Shown here: in pieces, positions 36,123 through 45,007 of the stretch
Numbering within the stretch: position 1 is the first letter of the stretch
Layout of the letters: each line of letters starts with the position of its first letter
From: Blautia argi
GTDB lineage: Bacteria > Bacillota > Clostridia > Lachnospirales > Lachnospiraceae
DNA: 64,000 nt
Assembly: GCF_003287895.1 (NCBI RefSeq)
Contig: NZ_CP030280.1
Location: forward strand, 1,371,501 to 1,435,500
Direction of reading: 5' to 3'
The notes under the pieces: generated by a model
Seen by the model: only the letters and a program-made list of their open reading frames with translations
What the model was told of the DNA's origin: nothing
Databases searched by the model: none
Translations under genes and position numbers: made by a program

Positions 36123-36775
36123 AAACGGAACTAAAAAACTGCCTGTCGTTATATAAGATTTTTTATTCATGTGCATTTATACTGATATTGTGTGCTATTC
36201 ATCCGATTATATACTATGAAGAAATCGGTTCAGCGATTCAGTCGCCAATAGCATTTTTAACAATTATTTTTTGTAGTGACACATATTTGATGGAAGTAAA
36301 AACTAAGCGTGCCGATGTATTTCATTTGTATGATCAAAAAAAGCAGTTAAAAGTAATATCGCAGAGAGTGGGCGTTCAAATATTATATTTATTAATACTT
36401 TCCTGTGTTGGATATGTTTTGTTTTTCTGGCAAAAACCGGGCAGTGTAAACGAAGGCATTTCGGGTATTCAGATATTTCTTTTATATTTCATTGCAATGT
36501 TTGGAACTATCTGGCTTTGGAGTATATGCTCTTTGATTTTGTGTACATTGCTTCGAAATATGTGGGCAGGTATTGGATGTTTATTTGGAATTGTCATTGG
36601 ACTTATATCAAAAGCGGGAAGTTCATTTTTCGGAAATCTGGGATTGTTTTCTTTCAGCTTTTGTGAACCTACTCAATTAATGTCCGAGAGTTGGATTTAT
36701 GGAACGCTTGTGTCTTTTATAGCGGGGCTGTTTTTATTTGCAGTATTACCAATGACTTTAAAGAAAAGAGGATAG
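36119..36775 (+). CDS. Membrane protein (exporter subunit 2)
   Basis: A 218-residue polytopic membrane protein with about six helices, beginning at a TTG that overlaps the upstream TGA (TTGA) with AAGGAGGAGGG before it. No catalytic motif. Paired with the previous permease and the next ATPase; it probably forms the second half of the heteromeric channel. Confidence 0.75.
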   Translation: MKTELKNCLSLYKIFYSCAFILILCAIHPIIYYEEIGSAIQSPIAFLTIIFCSDTYLMEVKTKRADVFHLYDQKKQLKVISQRVGVQILYLLILSCVGYVLFFWQKPGSVNEGISGIQIFLLYFIAMFGTIWLWSICSLILCTLLRNMWAGIGCLFGIVIGLISKAGSSFFGNLGLFSFSFCEPTQLMSESWIYGTLVSFIAGLFLFAVLPMTLKKRG

Positions 36776-36778
36776 ATT

Positions 36779-37651
36779 ATGAGTATTAGAATAAATGATT
36801 TAACAGTTAGATTTAAAAATGGTGTAGTTGCAGTAAATAAGGCATCTCTTGAAATACCTAAGGGAATTTACGGACTTTTGGGTGAGAATGGTGCCGGAAA
36901 AACCACTTTGATGAGGGTTCTTACAACTGTTTTAAAACAAACGGAAGGAATGGTTTCCCTTGATGGAATTCTGTATAACGAGGGAAATTATGAGAAAATA
37001 CAGAAAAAGATTGGTTATCTTCCACAGGAAATCGACTTATATCCGAATCTTACGGTGAAAGAATGTCTTGTATATATGGGGGGACTGTCAGGAGTAGCCA
37101 GAAATGACCTCGAACAAAGAATTACCTATTATCTGGAAAAGACTTCTCTTACAGAGCATCAGAATAAAAAAATGCGGCAATTATCTGGTGGTATGAAGAG
37201 ACGTGTCGGACTCATACAGGCACTTCTTAATAATCCGGATTTTTTGATTATTGATGAACCTACCACCGGGTTAGATCCGGAAGAAAGAATCAGGATCCGC
37301 AATCTTTTGGTTGATTTTTCAAAGGATAGAACTGTGCTGTTTTCCACTCATGTAGTAGAAGATTTAGCAGCAACCTGTACACAGCTTGCCATTATGAAAA
37401 AGGGAAGTTTTTTATATTCTGGAAGCGTGAGAGGGTTGCTGGAAAATGCAAAGGGCTGTGTTTGGAATTGTACGGTACAAAACGCAGAAGAAGCCCGTTT
37501 GTTAGAAGCCAATTATTCTATATCATCTAAGCAGTATGTAGAAAATGGAATTCATATGAAAGTATTAAGCAAAGGAAAGCCAAATGAGAATTGTGTCCTG
37601 GATAATGATATCACTTTGGAAGATGCATATATTTATTTGACGAATAGTTGA
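36779..37651 (+). CDS. ABC transporter ATP-binding protein (exporter)
   Basis: A 290-residue ATPase: Walker A GENGAGKTT, Q-loop YLPQEIDLYPNLTV, signature LSGGMKRRVG, Walker B FLIIDEPTTGLDPEER, switch FSTHVVEDL. The C-terminal ~70 residues form the accessory domain seen in antibiotic-peptide exporters. Three bases after the permease stop, hence one operon. Ends at a perfect hairpin. Confidence 0.9.
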   Translation: MSIRINDLTVRFKNGVVAVNKASLEIPKGIYGLLGENGAGKTTLMRVLTTVLKQTEGMVSLDGILYNEGNYEKIQKKIGYLPQEIDLYPNLTVKECLVYMGGLSGVARNDLEQRITYYLEKTSLTEHQNKKMRQLSGGMKRRVGLIQALLNNPDFLIIDEPTTGLDPEERIRIRNLLVDFSKDRTVLFSTHVVEDLAATCTQLAIMKKGSFLYSGSVRGLLENAKGCVWNCTVQNAEEARLLEANYSISSKQYVENGIHMKVLSKGKPNENCVLDNDITLEDAYIYLTNS

Positions 37652-37656
37652 ATATA

Positions 37657-37679
37657 ACGGCGGGCAAGTTGCCCGCCGT
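37657..37679. terminator. Bidirectional terminator hairpin
   Basis: ACGGCGGGCAA and TTGCCCGCCGT are perfect 11-base arms with a single-base gap, placed between convergent genes. Confidence 0.8.
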
Positions 37680-37688
37680 AAATTATGC

Positions 37689-40001
37689 TTATTTTGTTAA
37701 AAGACCGGATAGATTTTTTCCAATGCAAAATCCAATCTGTGGATATAACTCCTGAATTTCCTGATATTTTGCTTCAATCATTTCTGGTTCATCAGCCCAG
37801 ATCTTTTCATATATTTTGAAAGCTCTTTTAAAATGTGTTTTGGCTTGCGGAAGATTGGCAGTCATCAGATAAATGGTTCCAAGGGTTTCCTGTACTTTGG
37901 CATAATCCAGACAGTCATCGGAATGGTATTCCTTGATGATGCCGGATAATTTTTGCAATTCAGAGATGCCTCTTTCGGGTTCCTGCTGTTCTGTCAGGAA
38001 CATTGCATAATTGGCAATCTGAGGTATGCTGTCATTTATATGAAGCAGGTTAAATTGGTCAAGCAGTGAGATACTTTTTTCCATGTGTTCTCTTGCAAGA
38101 TCGGGATGACCGTTCATGCGGTAAAGTCCACCGAGATTGGCATGAAGGTTGGAAACAAGGCGAGCATTGTCAGCAGTGATATTTTCTATCTGGGCAAGTG
38201 CATCCTTTTCCAGTTTTATTGCTTTTTCTGGCTTGATTTCAAGAGTAGCCTGAAAATCCAGTAACAATGCCCGGTCAGAATCGGTGCCAATGTCTTTACG
38301 CTTCAAAAAATTTTTCAATTCCTGAATGATTGCTTTCATACCTTTCTGGTAATTATAATTATCCATATATGGAAAAACATTTTCCAGAAAAAGTAGATAT
38401 TTTGGTATATCATCTTTTTCAATCAATTCTATGATGTTTCCTGCTGTCTGAAACAGCTTCTTGTAATAATCGACTTCAATTCCATGCATTAAACATATTT
38501 TCTGTAAAGAATCCAGTAATATGTGACAGCTACTTACAGATGGTTTTGTCTCTGAAAGGGTGATTTCCTGAATCATCGGATGCAGAGAGATGGTGCGACG
38601 TGTTGTTGTCTGAACGAAACCAGTCTCAATTAAATCGTTGATTTCATTTAGTGTGGGCATTTCCAGCCATTTGGCAAATATACGGGCAGAAATACCGGTG
38701 GAAGGAAGAAAGCACATATTACACATGATATCCTGCTGTTCAAGAGATAAAGTGTATAAAGAAAACAGCGTATGGATATGACTGTAATAGGTGGCTTTGC
38801 TGCTTTGTCCATCTTTGATTATTTTAATTTTATCTTCGTTATGGAAAGATGCTTTTTCCACCTGAAGTCTTGTTAATAACTGGTCTGGAGTTGAGATTCC
38901 ATTTTCCAGAAGTTTTGCTGCCAGTTCCACGGCAAAAGTATGAGAGTGAACAGTTTCGATGATCTTTTCAACTGTTGCCCGGTACGTGTCTGCCTCTGAA
39001 TAAAATACTGATGCCAGCTGGAAGAGAGCGTTCATATCCTCTATTTCTTTTAATGGCAGAGTACAGTATTCATCCAGTTTGCTTCGGGTTGTAAACAAAA
39101 TCTGGCAGCGATATTTTAATACTACTGACAGAAAGCTGTCCTGTGTCGCAGTGACATTAAAATTATCTATGATAAGCAGAGTATCAGATTTCAGGGAACG
39201 CAGAAAACGGTTATGTCTTTGAAACCGTTCCTGGTCAGTGCTTTCCGGCGGATCGTCAATAAAATCCATGTCAGTAATATCCTGATGAAGATTGCCGGTA
39301 TATTCTATATAAAGTATATTGGTGTATTGCTTTATGTACCGCTTTGCGTAGGCTTTGGCAAGTTCACTTTTTCCGATTCCGGCGATTCCGCAAAGGAAAA
39401 CATGACGGTTTTCCTCAAGCACGGTATATAATTCTTCCAGTTCTTTATCTCTTCCGATAAAATGACGGCATGGTTTCGGAACCTCACTGTCCATAATATA
39501 ATCCAGCACAATGGGGGATAAAGCGCCTCCGGCGAGCAGTTTCTGATTTTTGGTATTACGTTTGATGAATTGGCGTTCCATGCTAAAAGAAATCAGTTTT
39601 GCAAGAAACAGCAGTCTTGAACTGGCTGGTTTATATAAGGGAGTCAGATTTTTCTTTTTTGCATCTGAGATGCTGTCATCCTGAATGAATAAAGTGTAAA
39701 TATCTTGTATAGCCATATTACAGTCAGACATCAGTGGAAGAAGATTTTGGTGGATGGTATGGGCTAATTTTTCCTGATTGGATGGCTTGGAATAGTAAGC
39801 GGATATTTTAGGACTGATTTTAGCCTGACCAGTCATCCAGCGGCAAACCAGACCGTTGTCCATTGAAAAATCCTGATTTACCGGATCATCCATAAAATCT
39901 TCAAATAATTCGTATAAAAAATCAGGCTGACTCATTTGATTACTTTCGCTGATATGATTTTTTAAGCAAGTGCTAATAGAAGAAAAATCGCATCGATTCA
40001 A
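37689..40001 (-). CDS. STAND-type ATPase with TPR repeats
   Basis: 770 residues. An N-terminal helical region of ~170 residues is followed by FIGRDKELEEL, a P-loop CGIAGIGKSEL (205-213), Walker B TLLIIDNFN and ILFTTRSKLDEY, the arrangement of NB-ARC/STAND ATPases. The C-terminal third has TPR-like repeats (LHANLGGLYRMNGHPDLARE, VQETLGTIYLMTANLPQAKT). Similar genes are common on Lachnospiraceae mobile elements, with no proven role; a regulator or defence switch is plausible. Convergent to the exporter operon. Confidence 0.75.
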   Translation of the reverse strand: MNRCDFSSISTCLKNHISESNQMSQPDFLYELFEDFMDDPVNQDFSMDNGLVCRWMTGQAKISPKISAYYSKPSNQEKLAHTIHQNLLPLMSDCNMAIQDIYTLFIQDDSISDAKKKNLTPLYKPASSRLLFLAKLISFSMERQFIKRNTKNQKLLAGGALSPIVLDYIMDSEVPKPCRHFIGRDKELEELYTVLEENRHVFLCGIAGIGKSELAKAYAKRYIKQYTNILYIEYTGNLHQDITDMDFIDDPPESTDQERFQRHNRFLRSLKSDTLLIIDNFNVTATQDSFLSVVLKYRCQILFTTRSKLDEYCTLPLKEIEDMNALFQLASVFYSEADTYRATVEKIIETVHSHTFAVELAAKLLENGISTPDQLLTRLQVEKASFHNEDKIKIIKDGQSSKATYYSHIHTLFSLYTLSLEQQDIMCNMCFLPSTGISARIFAKWLEMPTLNEINDLIETGFVQTTTRRTISLHPMIQEITLSETKPSVSSCHILLDSLQKICLMHGIEVDYYKKLFQTAGNIIELIEKDDIPKYLLFLENVFPYMDNYNYQKGMKAIIQELKNFLKRKDIGTDSDRALLLDFQATLEIKPEKAIKLEKDALAQIENITADNARLVSNLHANLGGLYRMNGHPDLAREHMEKSISLLDQFNLLHINDSIPQIANYAMFLTEQQEPERGISELQKLSGIIKEYHSDDCLDYAKVQETLGTIYLMTANLPQAKTHFKRAFKIYEKIWADEPEMIEAKYQEIQELYPQIGFCIGKNLSGLLTK

Positions 40002-40185
40002 TAGAAATTCCCCTTTCGTAGTTAAGATTAAGTATATCTATCATAACACGAACATATATTCGATTCAAGAAAATGCGGATATTTTTAAATTGATTGTGTC
40101 AATTTACAATCAATTTCTATTCAATGTGGTTTTCCGGCAGGTTCTGTAAAATAAGCTCAGATCAAAACAATAACGGGAGGAGCTT

Positions 40186-40320
40186 ATGCAACAGAATATT
40201 GAATTTGAGCGGTGCATTGATTTTCTGGTACGGATGATTGATAAGTACGGCGCTGAAGTCCTCCGGGAGTTGGAGGAAAAAAAACAGAATAAGGAAGAAA
40301 AAGAAGCGGCAGTTTCCTGA
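40186..40320 (+). CDS. 44-residue charged small protein
   Basis: Reads MQQNIEFERCIDFLVRMIDK and continues YGAEVLRELEEKKQNKEEKE. Behind a GGGAGGAGCTT ribosome site. Amphipathic then lysine/glutamate rich; no known family. Divergent from the STAND-TPR gene, so it might be its small partner, but nothing in the sequence proves it. Confidence 0.55.
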   Translation: MQQNIEFERCIDFLVRMIDKYGAEVLRELEEKKQNKEEKEAAVS

Positions 40321-40367
40321 AATACAAAATGTAAATCAGACTGTCGCTTTTTTCATGCATTTTTAAA

Positions 40368-40976
40368 TCAAATAAATTTTAAAAGCTGATGCAGAGTGTG
40401 TGGCTCATTATTCTGAGAAGCGGTAATACGCGTATCAAATGGCTTGAAATGATTCTGCGTATAAAAGCTCAGAAGAAATTCATTATCTTCGCATTCAAGA
40501 AACTCCATAACGCCACCTACGGAATATTTGAGACTGGATATGGTTTCCAGTGCAAATCCCAGTAGAATATTTCCAGGAATTCGTTTTTCCTTTGGAAGAG
40601 AATAGTTCTTTCCCAACTGGGCGATCAGGTAAGCTGCGGTAGTATAGGATTGTGTTTCTTCATCCAAAATACTGACACGGGACAGTTTTTTTGCCATTGT
40701 CTTGCTGATATTTGAAGCACGGACAGAGATTGGTTTTATTGTAAGTGAAAAATAACCAACCAGTGAAGCATCTTCAGCATCAAATACCAGATAAGTGATA
40801 GATTGATCTTTTTTGGTAAACTCAATCGCATTATGTAATAAAAAGTATTCCACATCGGGATTTTTGGGACAAGAAAAATCGGAGAGTAAGTCGTAAAGAC
40901 TTTCCTCTCCGATATATGTCGGTTCGTCTTTATCCAAATATGCCCGAATATTAACGGTAAAATATTTATCAGACAT
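40368..40976 (-). CDS. GNAT acetyltransferase, probable toxin of a TA pair
   Basis: A 202-residue GNAT-fold protein: YLVFDAEDASLVGYFSLTIK strands, then the acetyl-CoA region TTAAYLIAQLGKNYS with the following IPGNILLGFALETI helix, and the C-terminal YTQNHFKPFD block typical of GNAT toxins that acetylate aminoacyl-tRNA. The gene overlaps the small upstream gene by 8 bases, the usual order antitoxin-toxin. Substrate is inference. Confidence 0.7.
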   Translation of the reverse strand: MSDKYFTVNIRAYLDKDEPTYIGEESLYDLLSDFSCPKNPDVEYFLLHNAIEFTKKDQSITYLVFDAEDASLVGYFSLTIKPISVRASNISKTMAKKLSRVSILDEETQSYTTAAYLIAQLGKNYSLPKEKRIPGNILLGFALETISSLKYSVGGVMEFLECEDNEFLLSFYTQNHFKPFDTRITASQNNEPHTLHQLLKFI

Positions 40977-41154
40977 GTTTTTTCTTCCTTTTTGACATTA
41001 AAGCTAAGATTTCCTGTGGGTTCGTTAACTGACGTCCGGGAAGTGTCTGCTTTGGTGTGCGGTCACGGTCGGCTTCGTCAATTGCTGCGACAAAACGCTT
41101 TACGCTATTTGGATTGGATACGACAAAATTATGAGTAATACTTGAAGTAGCCAT
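40969..41154 (-). CDS. Small antitoxin-like protein upstream of GNAT
   Basis: A 61-residue basic protein starting MATSSITHNFVVSNPNSVKR and ending ALMSKRKKKHV, behind AGAGGAGGTGTTAGT. I recall similar proteins repeatedly next to GNAT genes in Lachnospiraceae, without assigned function. Its length, order and overlap suit an antitoxin that neutralises the acetyltransferase. No classical ribbon-helix-helix motif is obvious. Confidence 0.6.
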   Translation of the reverse strand: MATSSITHNFVVSNPNSVKRFVAAIDEADRDRTPKQTLPGRQLTNPQEILALMSKRKKKHV

Positions 41155-41491
41155 ACTAACACCTCCTCTTTTTTGGCTTTTTTGTGTATTTATAGTATAT
41201 GCAATGTGTGATAAAAACACAATATCAAAAACAGAAATTATTTCTAAATAATTTTCAAGCCGGACATTTATTAGACGCTTCCGGTAAGCGAACAATATTT
41301 TCGAGCCAATCATTTATAAGTCGCCAATGGTGGGCGGGCAATATTTTGATAACAGAAATGCTCTGTATCTAACTTAATTATACGATTGGCGAAGAAATGC
41401 GTCAATACGGAAAATAAGTATTGAAAATAGTTGGAACAAGTACTAAAATAAGGTTGGGACAATAAAACAGAGTTATACTGCGAGGAAGATT
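41155..41491. other. Non-coding region upstream of serine recombinase
   Basis: 337 AT-rich bases. It contains the inverted repeat TCGCCAAT (41321-41328) and ATTGGCGA (41385-41392) and two CAATATTTT copies. Large serine recombinases often have their attachment site beside the gene, so this stretch is a candidate att region; no core could be proved. Confidence 0.35.
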
Positions 41492-43177
41492 ATGAAGAAT
41501 AAAAAGATTAAATGCGATATATATACCAGAGTATCCACAACCATGCAGGTAGATGGCTACAGTCTGGATGCTCAGAAAGAAAAACTCAAGAGATATGCGG
41601 AATTTCAGAATATGGAAATTGTAAATGAGTATTCCGATGAAGGTAAGTCTGGAAAGAGCGTAGAGGGCAGACCGGAATTTCAGAGAATGTTGGATAATAT
41701 TGAGAATGGAACAGATGAGGTACAGTTTGTACTGGTGTTCAAGCTTTCCAGATTCGGTCGTAATGCGGCAGATGTATTAAATTCTTTGCAGAGGATGCAG
41801 GATTTTGGAGTGAATCTGATTTGTGTAGAAGATGGAATTGACAGCTCAAAAGATAGTGGAAAGCTGATGATTTCTGTTCTGTCTGCGGTGGCAGAGATTG
41901 AACGAGAGAATATCCTTGTTCAGACAATGGAAGGACGTAAGCAGAAAGCCAGGGAAGGAAAATGGAACGGAGGATTCGCTCCATATGGTTATGAATTGGT
42001 AAATGGAGAATTACAGATTGCAGAGGACGAAGCGGAGATTATTCGTCTGATTTATGACAAATTTATTCATACAAATATGGGAATCTCTGCGATTGCTGCA
42101 TGGCTGAACCAGCATGGATATAAAAAGAAAAAACGACAGAATAATACACTGGACGCATTTGCCTCTTCCTTTATAAAAGGCGTTCTGGATAATCCGGTAT
42201 ACTGTGGAAAGCTGGCTTATGGACGAAGAAAAAACGAGAAAGTTTCTGGTACAAGAAATGAATATCGCATTGTAAAACAGGAAAATTATATGCTGCATGA
42301 TGGTATCCACGAAGGGATTATTTCAGAAACAGATTGGGAGCTGGCACATCAAAAACGGGAAAAAACAGGTGTGAAATATGAAAAAACGCATAGTCTGGAT
42401 CATGAGCATATCTTATCTGGAATATTGAGATGTCCGTTATGTGGAAGCGGTATGTATGGGAACGTGAACCGAAAGAAAAAGAAAGACGGAACCTTATATA
42501 AAGATTATTTCTATTATGCCTGTAAACATCGTCGTCTGGTAGACGGTCATAAATGTGGATATCGTAAACAATGGAGCGAGGAGAAGATTAACAATGCAGT
42601 GGAAGAAGTTATCCGGAAGCTGGTGAAGAATCCTAAATTTGAAGAAGCAATTCTGAATAAAATCGGTTCAAGAATTGATACAGAAGAAATAGAAAAAGAG
42701 ATTGAAGGATTGGAAAAGCAGCACAAGCAGTTGACCGGAGCAAAAGCAAGACTTGGACAGCAGATGGACAATCTGGATATCATGGATAAATTTTATGAGA
42801 AGAAATATCAGGATATGGAGACAAGGTTATACCGTTTGTATGATGAGATTGAAGGCGTGGAGAACAGTATAGAGGAAGTCAAGAACCGCCTGCTGAATAT
42901 TCAGCAACAGAAAATATCAGAAGAAAACGTCTATCAATTTCTTTTATATTTTGATAAACTATATGATAAGTTCACCGACCTGGAGAAGAAAGAATTTCTT
43001 AACAGCTTTGTGGAACAGGTGGACATTTACGAGCAGGAGCAGCCAGATGGCAGATTCCTGAAGCACATAAAGTTCCGTTTTCCGGTGTATTTTGGAGACA
43101 GGGAGACACAGGAACTTTGTTGGGACAACGAAAGTACCGTTGAGTCTGTGGTGTTGCTACAAAGGGAGAATATGTAG
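41492..43177 (+). CDS. Large serine recombinase (site-specific integrase)
   Basis: 561 residues. The catalytic domain begins with YTRVSTTMQVDGYSLDAQ (Ser15) and has LVFKLSRFGRN and the ERENI helix. The recombinase domain includes APYGYELVNG and the DNA-contact region with DNPVYCGKLAYGRR. A zinc ribbon (LRCPLCGSGMYG ... YACKHR ... CGYRKQW) and a C-terminal coiled coil follow. Intact; likely integrated the plasmid-like element. A decayed second copy of its 3' end lies at 52.9 kb. Confidence 0.92.
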   Translation: MKNKKIKCDIYTRVSTTMQVDGYSLDAQKEKLKRYAEFQNMEIVNEYSDEGKSGKSVEGRPEFQRMLDNIENGTDEVQFVLVFKLSRFGRNAADVLNSLQRMQDFGVNLICVEDGIDSSKDSGKLMISVLSAVAEIERENILVQTMEGRKQKAREGKWNGGFAPYGYELVNGELQIAEDEAEIIRLIYDKFIHTNMGISAIAAWLNQHGYKKKKRQNNTLDAFASSFIKGVLDNPVYCGKLAYGRRKNEKVSGTRNEYRIVKQENYMLHDGIHEGIISETDWELAHQKREKTGVKYEKTHSLDHEHILSGILRCPLCGSGMYGNVNRKKKKDGTLYKDYFYYACKHRRLVDGHKCGYRKQWSEEKINNAVEEVIRKLVKNPKFEEAILNKIGSRIDTEEIEKEIEGLEKQHKQLTGAKARLGQQMDNLDIMDKFYEKKYQDMETRLYRLYDEIEGVENSIEEVKNRLLNIQQQKISEENVYQFLLYFDKLYDKFTDLEKKEFLNSFVEQVDIYEQEQPDGRFLKHIKFRFPVYFGDRETQELCWDNESTVESVVLLQRENM

Positions 43178-43370
43178 AAATCCTTGAATTTACGCACTTT
43201 GTAGAGTTTTTCAGTTTCAGAAAAATAGGTGAAAATCACAAAGAAAAGAGCCTTGTGAAGAAAGTAACCGTTGTTGTTGCGTTAGACCTCGGGACGGGGA
43301 ACACAAAGAATCTTGAATATGAAAATGAATAGAGAGCTATCAGATCATTGATAGATTATAGGGATACTTG

Positions 43371-43400
43371 TTAAAAGCGGGTGTCCCTATTTTTTATAGG
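43371..43400 (+). terminator. Hairpin downstream of serine recombinase
   Basis: GGGATAC and GTGTCCC arms with one mismatch and a following T-run. A similar hairpin occurs at 53.34 kb after the remnant copy. Confidence 0.55.
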
Positions 43401-43453
43401 GCATTTCAGAAATGGAGTGTCTTTTTTATTAAAATTTAGGAGGAAAACAAAAA

Positions 43454-43762
43454 ATGACAAACACAGCGTTAAGAGCAGGGAATAGCAATTCTCGCACAAT
43501 TACTTTCAAGGGCAAGGAACACGAAAAATTTTATGAGGAATATCTGGAAAAATGCAGATATCAGGATGTCTATCATCAGGCTCTGGTTTATTGCCTGGGC
43601 ATCGACAGAGACACAAGAGAAAATGTGAATAAAATCTATAATTTTAAAACTGGATGTGTAAAAACGGAATGCCTGCAAGAAGGATGGCAGACCAGTGGAA
43701 GTTTACGGATTGTCCGCATGGCATTTAATCTTTACTGCAATCTCACACCTGCCATGAATTAA
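43454..43762 (+). CDS. DUF6075-like protein, C-terminally truncated
   Basis: 102 residues with the block YHQALVYCLGIDRDTRENVN, KIYNFKTGCVKTECLQEGWQ and SLRIVRMAFNLYCN, shared by a small protein family on clostridial mobile elements. The family normally continues with a further ~40 residues after this point; here the frame stops at TPAMN, which suggests that DNA was lost or inserted at 43.76 kb, next to the sugar operon. The ribosome site TAGGAGGAAAAC is good. Function unknown. Confidence 0.6.
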   Translation: MTNTALRAGNSNSRTITFKGKEHEKFYEEYLEKCRYQDVYHQALVYCLGIDRDTRENVNKIYNFKTGCVKTECLQEGWQTSGSLRIVRMAFNLYCNLTPAMN

Positions 43763-43995
43763 GTGTCGTGTCTATATTTACTTTTTTTGAAACCACCCTA
43801 AGGATGGTTTGTTTGCTATGCAATTTTATTTTTCTCTAACCACTACCTCTTTGTTTCAAACTTCACCTCCTGTAGCAAAGTCAAAAAAGTTGAGTACTAA
43901 ACTATTTGGACTTTGTAGTGATGAGTCTATTATCTCACATCGGATGATTTTGAACAGGTACTCGCTATTTTGCGTTTACTCTATCCTATCTATTG
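43763..43995. other. Non-coding junction before sugar operon
   Basis: About 230 bases between a truncated mobile-element gene and the araC-type gene. A weak hairpin, AAACCA-N9-TGGTTT, lies near 43.79 kb. An 80-codon frame across it has no ribosome site or recognisable domain and is not called. Confidence 0.4.
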
Positions 43996-44838
43996 TTACT
44001 TGTTCTGGTTTTTCCATTCCCGCGGAGAAACACCATAAATATTTTTAAAAGCACGGGAAAAATGAAGCTGATTTTCGTATCCGACAGCAGAGCCGACATC
44101 TGCAATGGATAAGGAAGTCAGCTTTAATAATTCCGTAGCCTTTACCATGCGGTAGTTCATAAGAAATTCCTGCGGGGAGCGGCCGATCGAGTTGCGGAAG
44201 ATTTTTCCGAAATAACTCCGGTTGATGCCGCATACCGCAGCGATATCTTCAATCGAAATATTATTCTGAAAATTCTGTTCAATATAATTGATCGCTTCTT
44301 TTATGTAATAATCACGCATGCGTCCGCTGGAGACCAGCTTTGTCGATTTTGCTGACTGCAGCAGATAGTCTAAAAACAGATACAGATGCCCGATGAGATG
44401 GAAGGAAGATTCCTGTGGATGATTGACAATATAAAGCATTTCATCGGCAAGTTTTTCCCGCAATTCTTTGGAGTGGGAATGATAAACGGGCGCGTCTTTG
44501 CACAAATCTGTGACACTTAAAGCCTCTTTTACACGTAATCCGTCAAATTCAATCCACATATATTTCCACGGAAGCTGTTCATCGGCAATGTAAGTGTTGA
44601 TCTGGCCGGGAAAAATCATAAACCCCTGTCCGCTTTTTACAGAATAGGTCCGTGTTTCTCCTTTGGAATTGTTTGCCATGAGTGTTCCGGTTCCGGAAAG
44701 AACGTAGTGAAACAGGTAGTGGTTGCGTGTTGCAGGCCCGAATGAATGGCCGGGATCACACTGTTCATATCCAAACTGATACATGCACAGATCGATAAAA
44801 TTTTCATTTGGAAAAATATTAAAAAATGTATTGCTCAT
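43996..44838 (-). CDS. AraC-family regulator of the raffinose operon
   Basis: 280 residues: an N-terminal cupin sensor (GTLMANNSKGETRTYSVKSG, GFMIFPGQINTYI) and C-terminal double helix-turn-helix (ISIEDIAAVCGINRSYFGKI and LSIADVGSAVGYENQLHFSR). Start at MSNTFF, chosen for the AAGGAG site 6 bases upstream; seven more codons are open. Divergent from the transporter operon, so it most likely activates it in response to an alpha-galactoside. The operon's -35 box is poor, as expected for an activated promoter. Confidence 0.88.
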   Translation of the reverse strand: MSNTFFNIFPNENFIDLCMYQFGYEQCDPGHSFGPATRNHYLFHYVLSGTGTLMANNSKGETRTYSVKSGQGFMIFPGQINTYIADEQLPWKYMWIEFDGLRVKEALSVTDLCKDAPVYHSHSKELREKLADEMLYIVNHPQESSFHLIGHLYLFLDYLLQSAKSTKLVSSGRMRDYYIKEAINYIEQNFQNNISIEDIAAVCGINRSYFGKIFRNSIGRSPQEFLMNYRMVKATELLKLTSLSIADVGSAVGYENQLHFSRAFKNIYGVSPREWKNQNK

Positions 44839-44928
44839 AAAATACTCCTTATATATCAAAATGCGACATCAATATCTATTATAGCATAAAATATTGCATT
44901 TCGGTATAAAACTGAAAAAATGTAGATA

Positions 44929-44957
44929 TTTAAGGATGCATAAAGGTATGTTATAAT
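44929..44957 (+). promoter_or_regulatory. Activator-dependent promoter of the raffinose operon
   Basis: A consensus -10 TATAAT (44952-44957) with only TTTAAG at the -35 position (44929-44934, 17-base spacer), in the divergent gap with the araC-type gene. Confidence 0.5.
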
Positions 44958-45007
44958 CAGATTATCAAAAAGGTAAACGGATATATTGCAAAAAAGGAGA
45001 GAGGAAT

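Noticed and set aside
43809-44048. 79-codon plus-strand frame at the sugar-operon junction
   Set aside because: No ribosome site and low-complexity composition; its end overlaps the araC-type gene on the other strand.
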